Positions 44,111 through 52,843 of a stretch of DNA of 64,000 nt are shown here, one piece after another. The stretch is from Acetobacteraceae bacterium. GTDB taxonomy: Bacteria > Pseudomonadota > Alphaproteobacteria > Acetobacterales > Acetobacteraceae. The position numbers and the translations under genes were made by a program. Positions within the stretch are counted from its first letter, which is position 1. Each line of letters starts with the position of its first letter. The stretch covers positions 1 to 64,000 of the forward strand of contig JAMXLO010000081.1 in NCBI GenBank assembly GCA_024280945.1. Direction: 5' to 3'. The notes under the pieces are model-generated. The model was not told the DNA's origin and ran no database searches. It worked only from the letters and a program-made list of their open reading frames with translations.

Positions 44111-45100
44111 TCAAGATCCGAGGACGTCGGCCAGCCGATCCTCGATCGCGCGCGCGACCCGCCCTCGGTAATGGATGGTGTCCCAGTAATCGTCTTCGTG
44201 CCGTGTGAACGGACTGTCGACCAGGAAATCAACCACCCAGGTGTTGGATCGCGTTTTGGCCAATCGGCTGAGCGCCTCCTTGCAAGCATCGAGTGCGGCT
44301 GCCGCCGGGCTCCCTTCTCGCGGTATTGCGCCGACGTAGCGCGGCGGAAAAACCAGGACGACGCGAGCGCTCGGACCAATACCGTCGAGGAAGCGTTGCA
44401 TCAGCGGCAGAGCGGTGAAATCGCTGACCAGTGTTTGCCCTCCGGGTAGTTGGTTTGGTGCTGGCGCCTCGTCGAATTCCGTCGCGTGCCAGAGCCTGCC
44501 CGTGTCGTAATCATGATAACCATCGGCGCGCGCAGGTCGATCCAGGCCGGCAAGCAGCTTCAGCCGACGCGCTGCGGCCTCGAACGACTTGTAGCGCATC
44601 ATATTGATCGCATAGTCCAACCGATCGTTCGAATAGAGCCAGAACGGAAACGGGTAGTTCGGTATGATCGGACTGGCTGTCGTGCACCACGATTGATCAA
44701 GACCGAACACAAAGGTCAAATACGGATTGTGCTGATGATGACGCCGGAAATACTCGGCAAGTACGAGTTGTTCAACCGGCCCGCTGCCCGGCACGGCGAG
44801 TGAGACCGCCGTATGGCTGATCATGCGCGAGAGCCGCGCCGGATCGATCAGTTGGATGGTGGAGTTTCCGAAGATCGCTGCGTCGACATCCGCTCGGCGA
44901 GCGATACTCGCGAAGGCGAGCCGCTGGCCGAAATTGGCGACCCCCTGTGCTGGCAGCAGCGAAAAGCGGCCAGTGTCGTAGGGATCAAGCGCCAGAAGCA
45001 GCCCCGCAACCACTGCGCCGGCGATCAGTGTGCTCATAGCGTAGCGCCAGAGCAGGCGCCGCCAGTGCCGATGTTCAGAAATGGAAGTAGATGAATTCAT
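44111..45100 (-). CDS. SGNH-like acyltransferase partner of MBOAT
   Basis: A 329-residue membrane-anchored protein, one N-terminal helix (about 20-38), the rest extracytoplasmic. The predicted SGNH features are Ser80 in IFGNSTIQLI and Asp307-x2-His310 in YWDTIHYRG, the catalytic pair of AlgJ/AlgX- and DltD-like O-acylation partners. The start ATG at 45100 overlaps the MBOAT stop by 26 bases, a strong coupling. Together they probably transfer acyl groups to a cell-surface polymer. The polymer is not identified. Confidence 0.72.
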   Translation of the reverse strand: MNSSTSISEHRHWRRLLWRYAMSTLIAGAVVAGLLLALDPYDTGRFSLLPAQGVANFGQRLAFASIARRADVDAAIFGNSTIQLIDPARLSRMISHTAVSLAVPGSGPVEQLVLAEYFRRHHQHNPYLTFVFGLDQSWCTTASPIIPNYPFPFWLYSNDRLDYAINMMRYKSFEAAARRLKLLAGLDRPARADGYHDYDTGRLWHATEFDEAPAPNQLPGGQTLVSDFTALPLMQRFLDGIGPSARVVLVFPPRYVGAIPREGSPAAAALDACKEALSRLAKTRSNTWVVDFLVDSPFTRHEDDYWDTIHYRGRVARAIEDRLADVLGS

Positions 45101-46439
45101 ACGCAGGTCCGTCAGCCAGCTTGAGCAGCAAGGCAATCGTTGCGAAGGCTCCTGCAGGGGCAAGCCAACGATATGGCCGCAGCCTGCCGGCGATGCTCTG
45201 ACTGGTCGGAGCCAGGAACACCACGGCTGCCGCAATGGCAATTGTGCTCAATCCACGTGGCCAAGCCGGTCCGCTGCCGGCCGCCATCGCCGTCAGCACG
45301 TTCCACGCCGCAGGAAGGCTTGGCGCGCGGAAGAACACCCAGGACACGAGCAGAAATACCATCAGCAGCGCCCAGCCGAGCGGTCGCGACATCGGCACGC
45401 GCCAGCGGCGCCAGAGCACGCCGACGGCCAAGCCGATCCCGTGCAGCATGCCCCAGATCACAAATGTCCATCCGGCGCCATGCCAGAGTCCGCCGAGTGC
45501 CATGGTGATAAGCAGCGCCGCCTGCTGCCGTGTCAGACCATGCCGGTTCCCACCGAGTGGGATATAGAGATAGTCGCGCAGGAAGCGTGACAAGGTCATA
45601 TGCCAGCGTCGCCAGAATTCGCGCAGGCTGTCTGCGCGATAGGGCGCGTTGAAGTTCACCGGCAATCCGAACCCGAGCATCAGTGCGAGTCCAATCGCCA
45701 TATCGGAGTATCCGGAGAAGTCGAAGTAGATCTGCAAGGGGAAGGCGAGAGCGCCGGTCCACGCTTCGCCTTGGGTCGGCGCGTGCTGACCGGCTGCGGC
45801 AAAGACCGGATCTGCAAGCGGCGCAAGCGAGTCTGCCAGCAGGATCTTCTTGCCAAGGCCCATAAGGAATAGCGCTATGCCTTGGGCCAGCCGCGCCTCC
45901 CACCCTTCACGCAGCGGCGACAGCCGAAACTGCGGCACGATCTCGTAATAGCGTACCAGCGGCCCGGCGAGGATCTGCGGAAACAGCGCGATATACAGCC
46001 CGTAATCGCGCAGGGAATAGCGCGGTGCTCGGCCAGCATATAGATCGGCAAGATAAATAATGTTGTGGAACGTGAAGAAGCTGATGCCGATCGGCAGCAG
46101 AATCGCCGGCAGATCGAACCGCAAGCCTGTCGCATCAGCAACGGCACCGGCGAAGAAGCCCAAGTACTTGAACACTGCCAGCGACAGAAGATTTGCCACG
46201 ATCGCCGCAACCAGCAGCGACTTGCGACCGATCCGGAAATACGCCGCCGCGACGAGCCAGTTGAACAGGATCGAGCCCACCAGCAATGGCTCGAACCGCC
46301 AGTCCCAGTAGCCATAGAACAGCACCGACGCCAGCAACAGAAAATACAGCCGAACCTCGTCATGACGCGCCAGCAGCCAATAGATGAAGAGCACAGGCTG
46401 CAAAAAGCCCAGGATGAAGATAAGGCTATTGAACAACAT
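45075..46439 (-). CDS. MBOAT family O-acyltransferase
   Basis: A 454-residue membrane-bound O-acyltransferase with about 11 helices, similar in layout to AlgI/DltB. It has the catalytic His in GGLWHGAGWTFVIWG and the REFWRRWHMTLSRFLRDYLY block, plus IYFDFSGYSDMAIGLALMLG. Predicted to move acyl groups across the membrane for use by the SGNH protein. Start MLFNSLIFILGFLQPVLFIYW at 46439; the open frame upstream to 46676 overlaps the GST gene in antisense-free fashion but lacks homology. Confidence 0.92.
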   Translation of the reverse strand: MLFNSLIFILGFLQPVLFIYWLLARHDEVRLYFLLLASVLFYGYWDWRFEPLLVGSILFNWLVAAAYFRIGRKSLLVAAIVANLLSLAVFKYLGFFAGAVADATGLRFDLPAILLPIGISFFTFHNIIYLADLYAGRAPRYSLRDYGLYIALFPQILAGPLVRYYEIVPQFRLSPLREGWEARLAQGIALFLMGLGKKILLADSLAPLADPVFAAAGQHAPTQGEAWTGALAFPLQIYFDFSGYSDMAIGLALMLGFGLPVNFNAPYRADSLREFWRRWHMTLSRFLRDYLYIPLGGNRHGLTRQQAALLITMALGGLWHGAGWTFVIWGMLHGIGLAVGVLWRRWRVPMSRPLGWALLMVFLLVSWVFFRAPSLPAAWNVLTAMAAGSGPAWPRGLSTIAIAAAVVFLAPTSQSIAGRLRPYRWLAPAGAFATIALLLKLADGPAYEFIYFHF

Positions 46440-46458
46440 CGCAGGGCAACCGGCTGGT

Positions 46459-47085
46459 TCACGCCGGCGGCTGGAATGGTTGGGCGATCTCGCGGAACTC
46501 GTCACGCGTTTCACACAGCGACGCGTGCCCGGCGAGCGCCGGCCAATGCCGCTCGTCGAACAGTCCAGGATGGGCCTCTCGTGCGAAGCGCAATGCGCAG
46601 GCGACGGCGATGTCGGCATGTCCGATTGACTCGCCGAACCAGAAGGTGGATTTGGTCGCGACGCGGGACGACTCAAGCGCTGTCAGCACATCAGCCATCT
46701 GCATCCGGCATCGCGCCATCCACCGCTCGGAAATTGCCTCGTGCAGGACTTGTTCATAGAACAGGCTAACTGATTTGTCGGCGAGGCCGGTCGCCAGCGC
46801 ACACACCTTGAGCGCACGCCGCCGCACAGGACCACTATGCGCGATCATCGCACGTGACGAACCGACGCGTTCGTCGAGATAATCCAGGATTGCGCCGCTC
46901 TCGATCAGCGCCTCGCCATCATCGGGCACCAGCGTCGGCACGCGGCGCAGCGGATTGAACGGCGCGATTTGTTCTGCATCGCCGAAAGTCGACCAGGGTC
47001 GATGCTCATAGGCGATGCCGTAGAGACGCAAGGCGATCGCGACGCGCCGCACGAACGGCGAGTCATATTGGCCGATCAGGATCAT
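46459..47085 (-). CDS. Glutathione S-transferase family protein
   Basis: A 208-residue soluble GST. Thioredoxin-fold N-terminus MILIGQYDSPFVRRVAIALRL (the Ser of DSPF is the likely catalytic residue), then NPLRRVPTLVPDDGEALIESGAILDYLDE, the cis-Pro and glutathione gamma-Glu site. The helical C-terminal domain has GHADIAVACALRFAREAHP. ATG at 47085; it sits between the MBOAT gene and a small exported protein, in the same direction. Substrate unknown. Confidence 0.9.
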   Translation of the reverse strand: MILIGQYDSPFVRRVAIALRLYGIAYEHRPWSTFGDAEQIAPFNPLRRVPTLVPDDGEALIESGAILDYLDERVGSSRAMIAHSGPVRRRALKVCALATGLADKSVSLFYEQVLHEAISERWMARCRMQMADVLTALESSRVATKSTFWFGESIGHADIAVACALRFAREAHPGLFDERHWPALAGHASLCETRDEFREIAQPFQPPA

Positions 47086-47096
47086 GGGATGCTCCG

Positions 47097-47501
47097 CTAG
47101 CTGATGGGCGGTGGCCCCGTCCGGTAACCGTTGAACTCGAGGCCGGGAAGCGGCTGCTTGGTGCCCCAACGGCCGAGAAATCGTCCGAGTTGCGGTTCGA
47201 ACCGGATATGCACCACGCCGGTTCCGTCACGGTCATGCCAGACAAAGTCCGCCTCGCAATCCCCGGTTCGCCGCAACTCGGTCAGTATGCCGTCGAACGG
47301 GACGAAATCATGGATGTGATAGTGACCGATGAGGGCGCCATCGCTGCCGACCTGAAACGTCGTATCCATGGTCTGCAGCCCGGCACCGTTCCACACCGGT
47401 CCGCGCCACGCGCCCGCACTGTCGGCGAAGCAGGCGTCGAGCGCCATCGCCGGTGGCGCGGCCACGACCGATACAAGAATGACAAGCAGGCGGGCGTACA
47501 T
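47097..47501 (-). CDS. Small exported protein of unknown function
   Basis: A 134-residue protein with a Sec signal peptide (MYARLLVILVSVVAAPPAMALD, cleavage after AMA). The mature part is a predicted beta protein with GHYHIHDFVPFDGIL and TGDCEADFVWHDRDGTGVVHIRFEP. Two cysteines (near DACFADS and GDCEAD) may pair. I do not recognise a named family. It ends 11 bases before the GST start and may be co-transcribed with it. Confidence 0.7.
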   Translation of the reverse strand: MYARLLVILVSVVAAPPAMALDACFADSAGAWRGPVWNGAGLQTMDTTFQVGSDGALIGHYHIHDFVPFDGILTELRRTGDCEADFVWHDRDGTGVVHIRFEPQLGRFLGRWGTKQPLPGLEFNGYRTGPPPIS

Positions 47502-47572
47502 CCGGCTTCGTCCGCTTCCCTCCAGATGGAACGGCGCGCTAGCCTCTCTGCCTTCGGCAGACAGGTGACTGG

Positions 47573-48532
47573 ATGGAATATACCACGCTGGGCAGGACAG
47601 AACTCAAGGTCAGTGTCGCCGGCCTCGGCTGCGGCGGGTTCAGCCGGCTTGGGCTGTCCACCGGCGGCACCGAGGCCAGCGCAATCGCCATCATCCACGC
47701 GGCCCTGGATCATGGCGTTAACCTGCTCGACACCGCAGCGCCCTACGGCACCGAGGACGTGGTCGGCAAGGCGATCAAATCGGTGCCGCGCGACAGCGTG
47801 GTTATTGCCACCAAGTCGTCGGTCATCCGCGACGCCGAGCGCTGGACGCCGGAACGCGTGGTGGCGAGCCTGGACAATTCGCTGCGTGAGCTTGGCATTG
47901 ACTGCATCGACGTGTTTCAGCTGCATGCCGTCCCGCCGTCCGGCTACGAATATGTGCGCGACGTTATCGCGCCGGTACTGCTGAAAGAGAAGGAACGGGG
48001 AAAGTTCCGGTTTCTCGGCATCACCGAGACCGCGCCGAATGACCTGGAACACCAGATGCTGCTGCGTGCCGTCCCCGACGGGATGTGGGACGTGGCGATG
48101 GTGGCATTCCATCTGATGAACCAGAACACGCGCGAGGCCGTGTTTCCGGCCGCTCTCAAGCATCGGGTCGGCACATTGTTGATGTTCGCCGTGCGCGGCA
48201 TATTCGCACGCCGCGAACGCGTCGCCGACGCGATGAAGGAGTTGGCAGCGGAAGGCAAGGTGCCGCAGTCGCTGGCCGACGATCCCGATCCACTAGGCTT
48301 CCTGGTCCATCCCGATGGGGCGACCAGTCTTACCGACGCGGCGTATCGCTATGTGCGGCATGAGCCGGGCGTGGACGTGGTGCTGTTTGGCACCGGCGAT
48401 CAGGCGCATCTGCGCGCGAATATCGCATCCATTTTGCGGCCGCCACTGCCACAGTCCGACCGTGAAAGGTTGAAGGATTTGTTCAGCCATCTGCGTGGCG
48501 TGGGCCTGGTGGCGCCGCCGCGTGCGCGATGA
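47573..48532 (+). CDS. Aldo/keto reductase family protein
   Basis: A 319-residue AKR-fold oxidoreductase. MEYTTLGRTELKVSVAGLGCGGFSRLG, NLLDTAAPYGTEDVVGKAI (catalytic Asp and Tyr in the DTAxxYG pattern), then VVIATKSSV, LGIDCIDVFQLHAVPP and GKFRFLGITE. The tail is longer than average. It is divergent from the small exported protein and 13 bases from the enolase-superfamily gene, so the two are probably a unit for sugar or acid catabolism. Confidence 0.87.
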   Translation: MEYTTLGRTELKVSVAGLGCGGFSRLGLSTGGTEASAIAIIHAALDHGVNLLDTAAPYGTEDVVGKAIKSVPRDSVVIATKSSVIRDAERWTPERVVASLDNSLRELGIDCIDVFQLHAVPPSGYEYVRDVIAPVLLKEKERGKFRFLGITETAPNDLEHQMLLRAVPDGMWDVAMVAFHLMNQNTREAVFPAALKHRVGTLLMFAVRGIFARRERVADAMKELAAEGKVPQSLADDPDPLGFLVHPDGATSLTDAAYRYVRHEPGVDVVLFGTGDQAHLRANIASILRPPLPQSDRERLKDLFSHLRGVGLVAPPRAR

Positions 48533-48545
48533 CAGGAGGACATGT

Positions 48546-49718
48546 ATGAAGATTGCTCGCATCGATGATCTGCACTGCGACGCCGGCTGGCGGACGTTTT
48601 CATTTCTGAAGATCACCACCGATGATGGGCTTGTCGGCTGGTCGGAGTATACCGAGGCGGACGGCAGCCGTGGCCTGACAGCGGTGATCCGTGGCTTGGC
48701 AGAGCCGCTGATTGGGCTCGATCCGCGACCGGTGCAACAGATCGCGTCGATGCTGTGGGTGCGCCAGGTGCAGGCACCGGGCGGCATCAACTCGCGCGCG
48801 CTCGCGGCGATCGAGAATGCACTGCTCGACATCAAGGGCAAGGCGCTGGGTGTGCCGGTCTATGAATTGTTCGGCGGTCCGGTGCGTGACCGCATCCCGG
48901 TCTATTGGTCGCACTGCGGCTCCTATCGCGTGCGCAACAACGAACTGGTGGGTGCACCGCCGCTGCGCACTTACGACGACATTGCCGCACTCGGAGCCGA
49001 GGTGAAACGGCGAGGCTTCAAGGCGCTCAAGACGAACATCCTGCCGTTCGACGGACAGAAGCTGACCAATTTCGGTCCAGGATTTGGCAGGACACCTGGC
49101 TGGCCTGAGCTGAACGTTGACAAGACGACGTTGCAATCGGTGCGCGATCTGTTGGGCGCATTTCGTGCCGGCGCCGGGCCGGAGATGGGCCTGCATCTCG
49201 ACGTGAACTACCACTTCAAGACCGAGGGCTATCTGCAGATCGCCAAGGCGGTCGAGCCATTCGACATGACCTGGCTGGAAATCGACACCTGGGATCCCCA
49301 AGCGCTGGCGCTGATCCGAAGCAAAGCGCCCTGTCCGATCGCCTCTCTGGAGTCTGTGTGCGGACGTCGCGCGTTCCGCCCGTTCCTCGATGCCTACGCG
49401 ACGGACGTGGCAATCATCGATGTGATCTGGAACGGGTTCCTGGAGTCGATCAAGATCGCTGCCATGGCAGAGGCGTACGAAGTGAACTGCGCCCCGCACA
49501 ACTACTACGGCCACCTCTGCTCGGCGATCAGCGCACATTTCTGTGCCGTGGTGCCAAACTTCCGCGTGATGGAAATCGATATCGACAGTGTGTCGTGGCG
49601 TGATGAGCTGTTCCTCAACGCGCCAGCAATGGAGAACGGCGAATTGCTGTTGCCGAAAGGCCCTGGCTGGGGCGTCGAGGTCAACGAGGCCGCGGTGCGC
49701 GACCATCCCCCAAGTTAG
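48546..49718 (+). CDS. Mandelate racemase/muconate-lactonizing enzyme superfamily protein
   Basis: A 390-residue enolase-superfamily enzyme. The N-terminal capping domain precedes ALLDIKGKALGVPVYELFGG; the barrel shows LKTN with the acid/base Lys region, LHLDVNYHFKTEGYLQIAK (metal Asp), WLEIDTWDP (metal Glu) and IASLESVCGRRAF (metal Glu). The tail NCAPHNYYGHLCSAIS has the catalytic His. Most likely an acid-sugar dehydratase. ATG at 48546 follows AGGAGG. A short repeat follows the stop. Confidence 0.87.
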   Translation: MKIARIDDLHCDAGWRTFSFLKITTDDGLVGWSEYTEADGSRGLTAVIRGLAEPLIGLDPRPVQQIASMLWVRQVQAPGGINSRALAAIENALLDIKGKALGVPVYELFGGPVRDRIPVYWSHCGSYRVRNNELVGAPPLRTYDDIAALGAEVKRRGFKALKTNILPFDGQKLTNFGPGFGRTPGWPELNVDKTTLQSVRDLLGAFRAGAGPEMGLHLDVNYHFKTEGYLQIAKAVEPFDMTWLEIDTWDPQALALIRSKAPCPIASLESVCGRRAFRPFLDAYATDVAIIDVIWNGFLESIKIAAMAEAYEVNCAPHNYYGHLCSAISAHFCAVVPNFRVMEIDIDSVSWRDELFLNAPAMENGELLLPKGPGWGVEVNEAAVRDHPPS

Positions 49719-49720
49719 CC

Positions 49721-49755
49721 TGTCATTGCGAGAAGCGTAGCGACGAAGCAATCTC
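49721..49755. repeat. REP-like palindromic intergenic element
   Basis: TGTCATTGCGAGAAGCGTAG followed by CGACGAAGCAATCTC, with ATTGC and GCAAT as imperfect arms, is a form of the short TCATTGCGAG...GAAGCAATC element that recurs in many bacterial genomes. It lies three bases after the enolase-superfamily stop and 22 bases before the kinase start. No second copy is seen in this window. Confidence 0.7.
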
Positions 49756-49776
49756 TATGACGGTGGACTGAGCAAC

Positions 49777-50757
49777 ATGACCACACGGTTCGACATTCTT
49801 GGCATCGGCAATGCGATCGTCGATGTTGTAGCGCAGGCGGACGACACATTCCTCTCGCGCCACGACATGCGCAAGGGTTCGATGACATTGATTGACCCTG
49901 AAGCGGCCGAGACACTGTATGCAACGATGCCACCCGGCCAGGAGAGCAGCGGCGGCTCCGCTGCCAATACCTGCGCAGTCGCGGCGGCGCTGGGCGCGCG
50001 TGTGGCGTATCTGGGGAAAGTGGCCAACGACCAGCTTGGCACGGTGTTCCGTCACGATATGATGGCGATCGGCGTGCACTTTCCCTCGACCCCGCTGTAC
50101 GGCGGCGCATCGACCGCTCGCTGCCTGATCCTGGTGACGCCCGACGGCCAGCGTACGATGAACACATACTTGGGCGCGTGCGTCAGTTTCAGCGAGGCCG
50201 ATGTTTCGGAAGCACTGGTCGCCGATGCCGCGGTATCGTACCTCGAAGGCTACTTATTTGATCCGCCTGCGGCGCAACGGGCGTTTCGGCGTGCCGCGGC
50301 CGCGGCACATGCGGCCGGCCAGCAGGTCGCATTGTCACTCTCCGATCCATTCTGCGTCGATCGGCATCGTGCGGCATTTCTGGAGTTGGTGAAGCAGGAC
50401 GTGGACATCCTGTTCGCCAACGAAGCCGAGGTTACGAGCCTGTACGAGGAGAACAGTTTCGAAACGGCGGCTGAACGCGCGCGTGCTGATGTGGCACTTG
50501 CAGCACTGACGCGCAGCGAGGCTGGCAGTGTCATTCTGCGTGGGGACGAGACAGTGGAGATCGCGGCAGAGCCGACACGCGTGGTGGATACGACGGGGGC
50601 GGGCGACGCGTACGCCGCTGGGTTCCTTGCCGGCCTGACATCCGGCAAGCCGCTACCGGTCTGCGGTCGGATCGCCTCGATCGCTGCGGCAGAGGTGATC
50701 AGCCATTTCGGTGCGCGGCCCCAGATCGACCTGAAGAAACTGATCAGGTCTGTCTGA
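49777..50757 (+). CDS. PfkB-family carbohydrate/adenosine kinase
   Basis: A 326-residue ribokinase-superfamily kinase. The first motif is SSGGSAANTCAVAAALGARVAYLGKVANDQLG and the second DTTGAGDAYAAGFLAGL, in which the Asp is the catalytic base. FDILGIGNAIVDVVAQ and DPEAAETLY resemble adenosine kinase-like members of alphaproteobacteria. ATG at 49777. Substrate is not certain, adenosine or a sugar. Confidence 0.9.
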   Translation: MTTRFDILGIGNAIVDVVAQADDTFLSRHDMRKGSMTLIDPEAAETLYATMPPGQESSGGSAANTCAVAAALGARVAYLGKVANDQLGTVFRHDMMAIGVHFPSTPLYGGASTARCLILVTPDGQRTMNTYLGACVSFSEADVSEALVADAAVSYLEGYLFDPPAAQRAFRRAAAAAHAAGQQVALSLSDPFCVDRHRAAFLELVKQDVDILFANEAEVTSLYEENSFETAAERARADVALAALTRSEAGSVILRGDETVEIAAEPTRVVDTTGAGDAYAAGFLAGLTSGKPLPVCGRIASIAAAEVISHFGARPQIDLKKLIRSV

Positions 50758-50827
50758 TACCGACGGTGTTGGAGCAGAATCGGCGCTGCCATTGTCGCCC
50801 GTCACCTGCAAGTGGCATCCTTCGGCA

Positions 50828-51478
50828 ATGAAAATACGCGACGCCGTGGCCGAGGATGCGGAAGCCGCCTGCAAGGTGCTCAGGCGATCGATAGCGGAAT
50901 TATGCTATGCCGATCATCGGGACGATCCGACGATTTTGAGCCGCTGGCTGAGAAACAAGCGCCCAGAATTCTTTCTTTCGTGGCTTGCACAACCGAATAA
51001 TTCTGTGCTCGTCGCCGTCGACGACGGCAGAGTGGTTGCGGTGGGCTCCGTCACCGATGCGGGAAGGATCAATCTGAATTACGTATCACCGGATGCCCGG
51101 TTTCGTGGCGTCAGCCGAGCCTTGCTCGGCGCACTCGAGGCTCGGGCTGTGGAGCGAGGCAACACTCGATGCACGCTTATCAGCACTGAGACTGCCCACC
51201 GCTTCTATCGGGCTCGCGGATATTCCGAGGAAGGACCGCCGACCGGCGAGTTCGGAACGAATGCCGGGTACCCGATGGCCAAGCTCCTGAACCGTAATCA
51301 TGCGGACGACGATAGTATCCAGCTCGAACCGGCCAGACCTTGTGGAGGTGACCGCACGCTGGAGATGGGAGGCGTTCTTTCGCGATACGCGAACCTTCGA
51401 GGACGTATTGAGTCGAGCTCGCCGGACATCCGTCATGGGCCTCGCAATCCCGCACACGCTGGTTTTGCCTGTGGATGA
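50828..51478 (+). CDS. GNAT family N-acetyltransferase, with run-on C-terminus
   Basis: A GNAT-fold protein with MKIRDAVAEDAEAACKVLRR at the N-terminus and VSPDARFRGVSRALLGALEARA as the acetyl-CoA A motif, complete by about residue 156 (PMAKLLNR). The frame then runs 60 more residues, without family similarity, across the start of the next gene. A TAA at 51295-51297 in another frame directly before that gene's ATG suggests a one-base frameshift moved the stop. ATG at 50828 is chosen because it begins the domain. Confidence 0.75.
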   Translation: MKIRDAVAEDAEAACKVLRRSIAELCYADHRDDPTILSRWLRNKRPEFFLSWLAQPNNSVLVAVDDGRVVAVGSVTDAGRINLNYVSPDARFRGVSRALLGALEARAVERGNTRCTLISTETAHRFYRARGYSEEGPPTGEFGTNAGYPMAKLLNRNHADDDSIQLEPARPCGGDRTLEMGGVLSRYANLRGRIESSSPDIRHGPRNPAHAGFACG

Positions 51479-51767
51479 TGAGCCCGTGGGCACCGCCAAC
51501 CTGACGGCGCACGATTTGGACGAGCGGCCGGACTTGACGCCATGGCTGGCAGGAATGTTTGTGGCTCCTCATGTTCGCGGTCGGGGCTATGCGGCCAGGT
51601 TGGTCGCTGCTGTCGATGAGGAGGCCCGCAGAGGGTCGATTTCGACTTTGTGGCTTTATACGAACACTGCTGAGCGGGTTTACGCTCGCGTAGGATGGCG
51701 CACCATCGAGACAGTCTTCCATCACGACAAACCGTTCGCGCTCATGCGCCGCGACCTTTCGCCCTAG
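51300..51767 (+). CDS. GNAT family N-acetyltransferase (second)
   Basis: A 155-residue acetyltransferase. Acetyl-CoA motif LAGMFVAPHVRGRGYAARLVAAVDEEA (RGRGYA), followed by TLWLYTNTAERVYARVGWR, typical of GNAT motif B. It overlaps the open frame of the first GNAT gene by 179 bases, although ATG at 51300 lies three bases after an out-of-frame TAA. Substrate unknown. Not closely similar to the first GNAT beyond the fold. Confidence 0.85.
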   Translation: MRTTIVSSSNRPDLVEVTARWRWEAFFRDTRTFEDVLSRARRTSVMGLAIPHTLVLPVDDEPVGTANLTAHDLDERPDLTPWLAGMFVAPHVRGRGYAARLVAAVDEEARRGSISTLWLYTNTAERVYARVGWRTIETVFHHDKPFALMRRDLSP

Positions 51768-51813
51768 AGCGCGATCGTTTGAGGCGCTGGTCAGCCTGTT
51801 GTCGCGGAAACCC

Positions 51814-52651
51814 CTACTGCGGAACCGGCGCCGGACGCAGCATCGCGGTCATCATCAGCATGGCGATCACCGCAATGGACACGATGGTAAAGCCGTCATG
51901 ATAGGTCAGCACATTCGCCTGCTCGCGCACCGCCTGCGCCAGCAGCGACGCCGCCCGTGATTGGGCCCCGGTCGCGCCGCTCGACCGCGCCGCGATCGCG
52001 TTGGTGTAGCGCCGCAAGACGCTCTGCGACATCCGAGGCACCGGACATCACGTGCCGCCCCAGCGGTTTGAATCCAGCTGCTTGCGAACTCGCAGATAAG
52101 TCTGCATGAACGCAGTACCCTCATCGCCACCCAACAGACGCGCCGTCTGCAGTACCACCCCAAATGTCATCGCGTCGGCAGGGCGCAGATGGCGAATCGT
52201 GAAGAATACGAGCGAGATCAACCATGCCCCAGCCATCGGCCAAATAGTCAAAGGAATGAAGGTTCCCGAACTGAGCCCGGCCACAACCTGACCAACCAAC
52301 ACCCACGTCAGGCTGGGTGAGAAAGGGATCAGCGCCGACGCCAGTCCGAACGCGCTGGCGGAGACCATCAGCACGCGCCGCGGACCGAACACCAGGCCGA
52401 GCCACGCGGCAGTTGGACCTATGCACATCTGTTCGACCGTCGCTGCCGTGGTAATCCAGGCACCTTTCATCGAAGCCCGCGCCAACGGCGCTGCGCAAAT
52501 CTGCCAGTCCGAACGTGGTTATGCGGCTGTACTGCGTGGAGATGACCGAAACGAGCAGCACCGCAGCGAGGCCAACGATAGGGCGAGTGCAAGCTGGACA
52601 AGGGGCGGCGGTGTGATGCGGTGCCGGGACCCATGGGTGAGGTGGTGCCAA
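51814..52651 (-). pseudogene. Broken DHA2-type (EmrB/QacA) MFS efflux transporter
   Basis: Pieces of one transporter in order on the minus strand: RPIVGLAAVLLVSVISTQYS and GLADLRSAVGAGFDE (helix 1 and loop, frame entered at 52651), then in a second frame ITTAATVEQMCIGPTAAWLG and FGPRRVLMVSASAFGLASAL (helices 2-4), then a jump to IRHLRPADAMTFGVVLQTAR near the C-terminus, an in-frame TGA at 52048, and LLAQAVREQANVLTYHDGFT at the end. So it has a frameshift near 52470, an internal deletion of roughly 200 codons and a premature stop. Confidence 0.85.
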
Positions 52652-52843
52652 TGAAGGGCTCGGGCAGGAATTATCGATAGTGATGCGCTTCTATAACCAC
52701 CGTCTCATGGCAGACTAGCTTTGCGTAATCATCACTCATACGATTGAAGGCAAGCGTGGAAATAGTGCCGCTGCAGACGCTTGCAGAACAATATCGCGCC
52801 CTGTCTGAGCCCGCACGCCGCGCGGATATTGTGGGATGAACCG

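Noticed and set aside
48600-49751. A 383-codon minus-strand frame opposite the enolase-superfamily gene
   Set aside because: The plus-strand gene shows complete metal and catalytic motifs; the antisense frame shows none.
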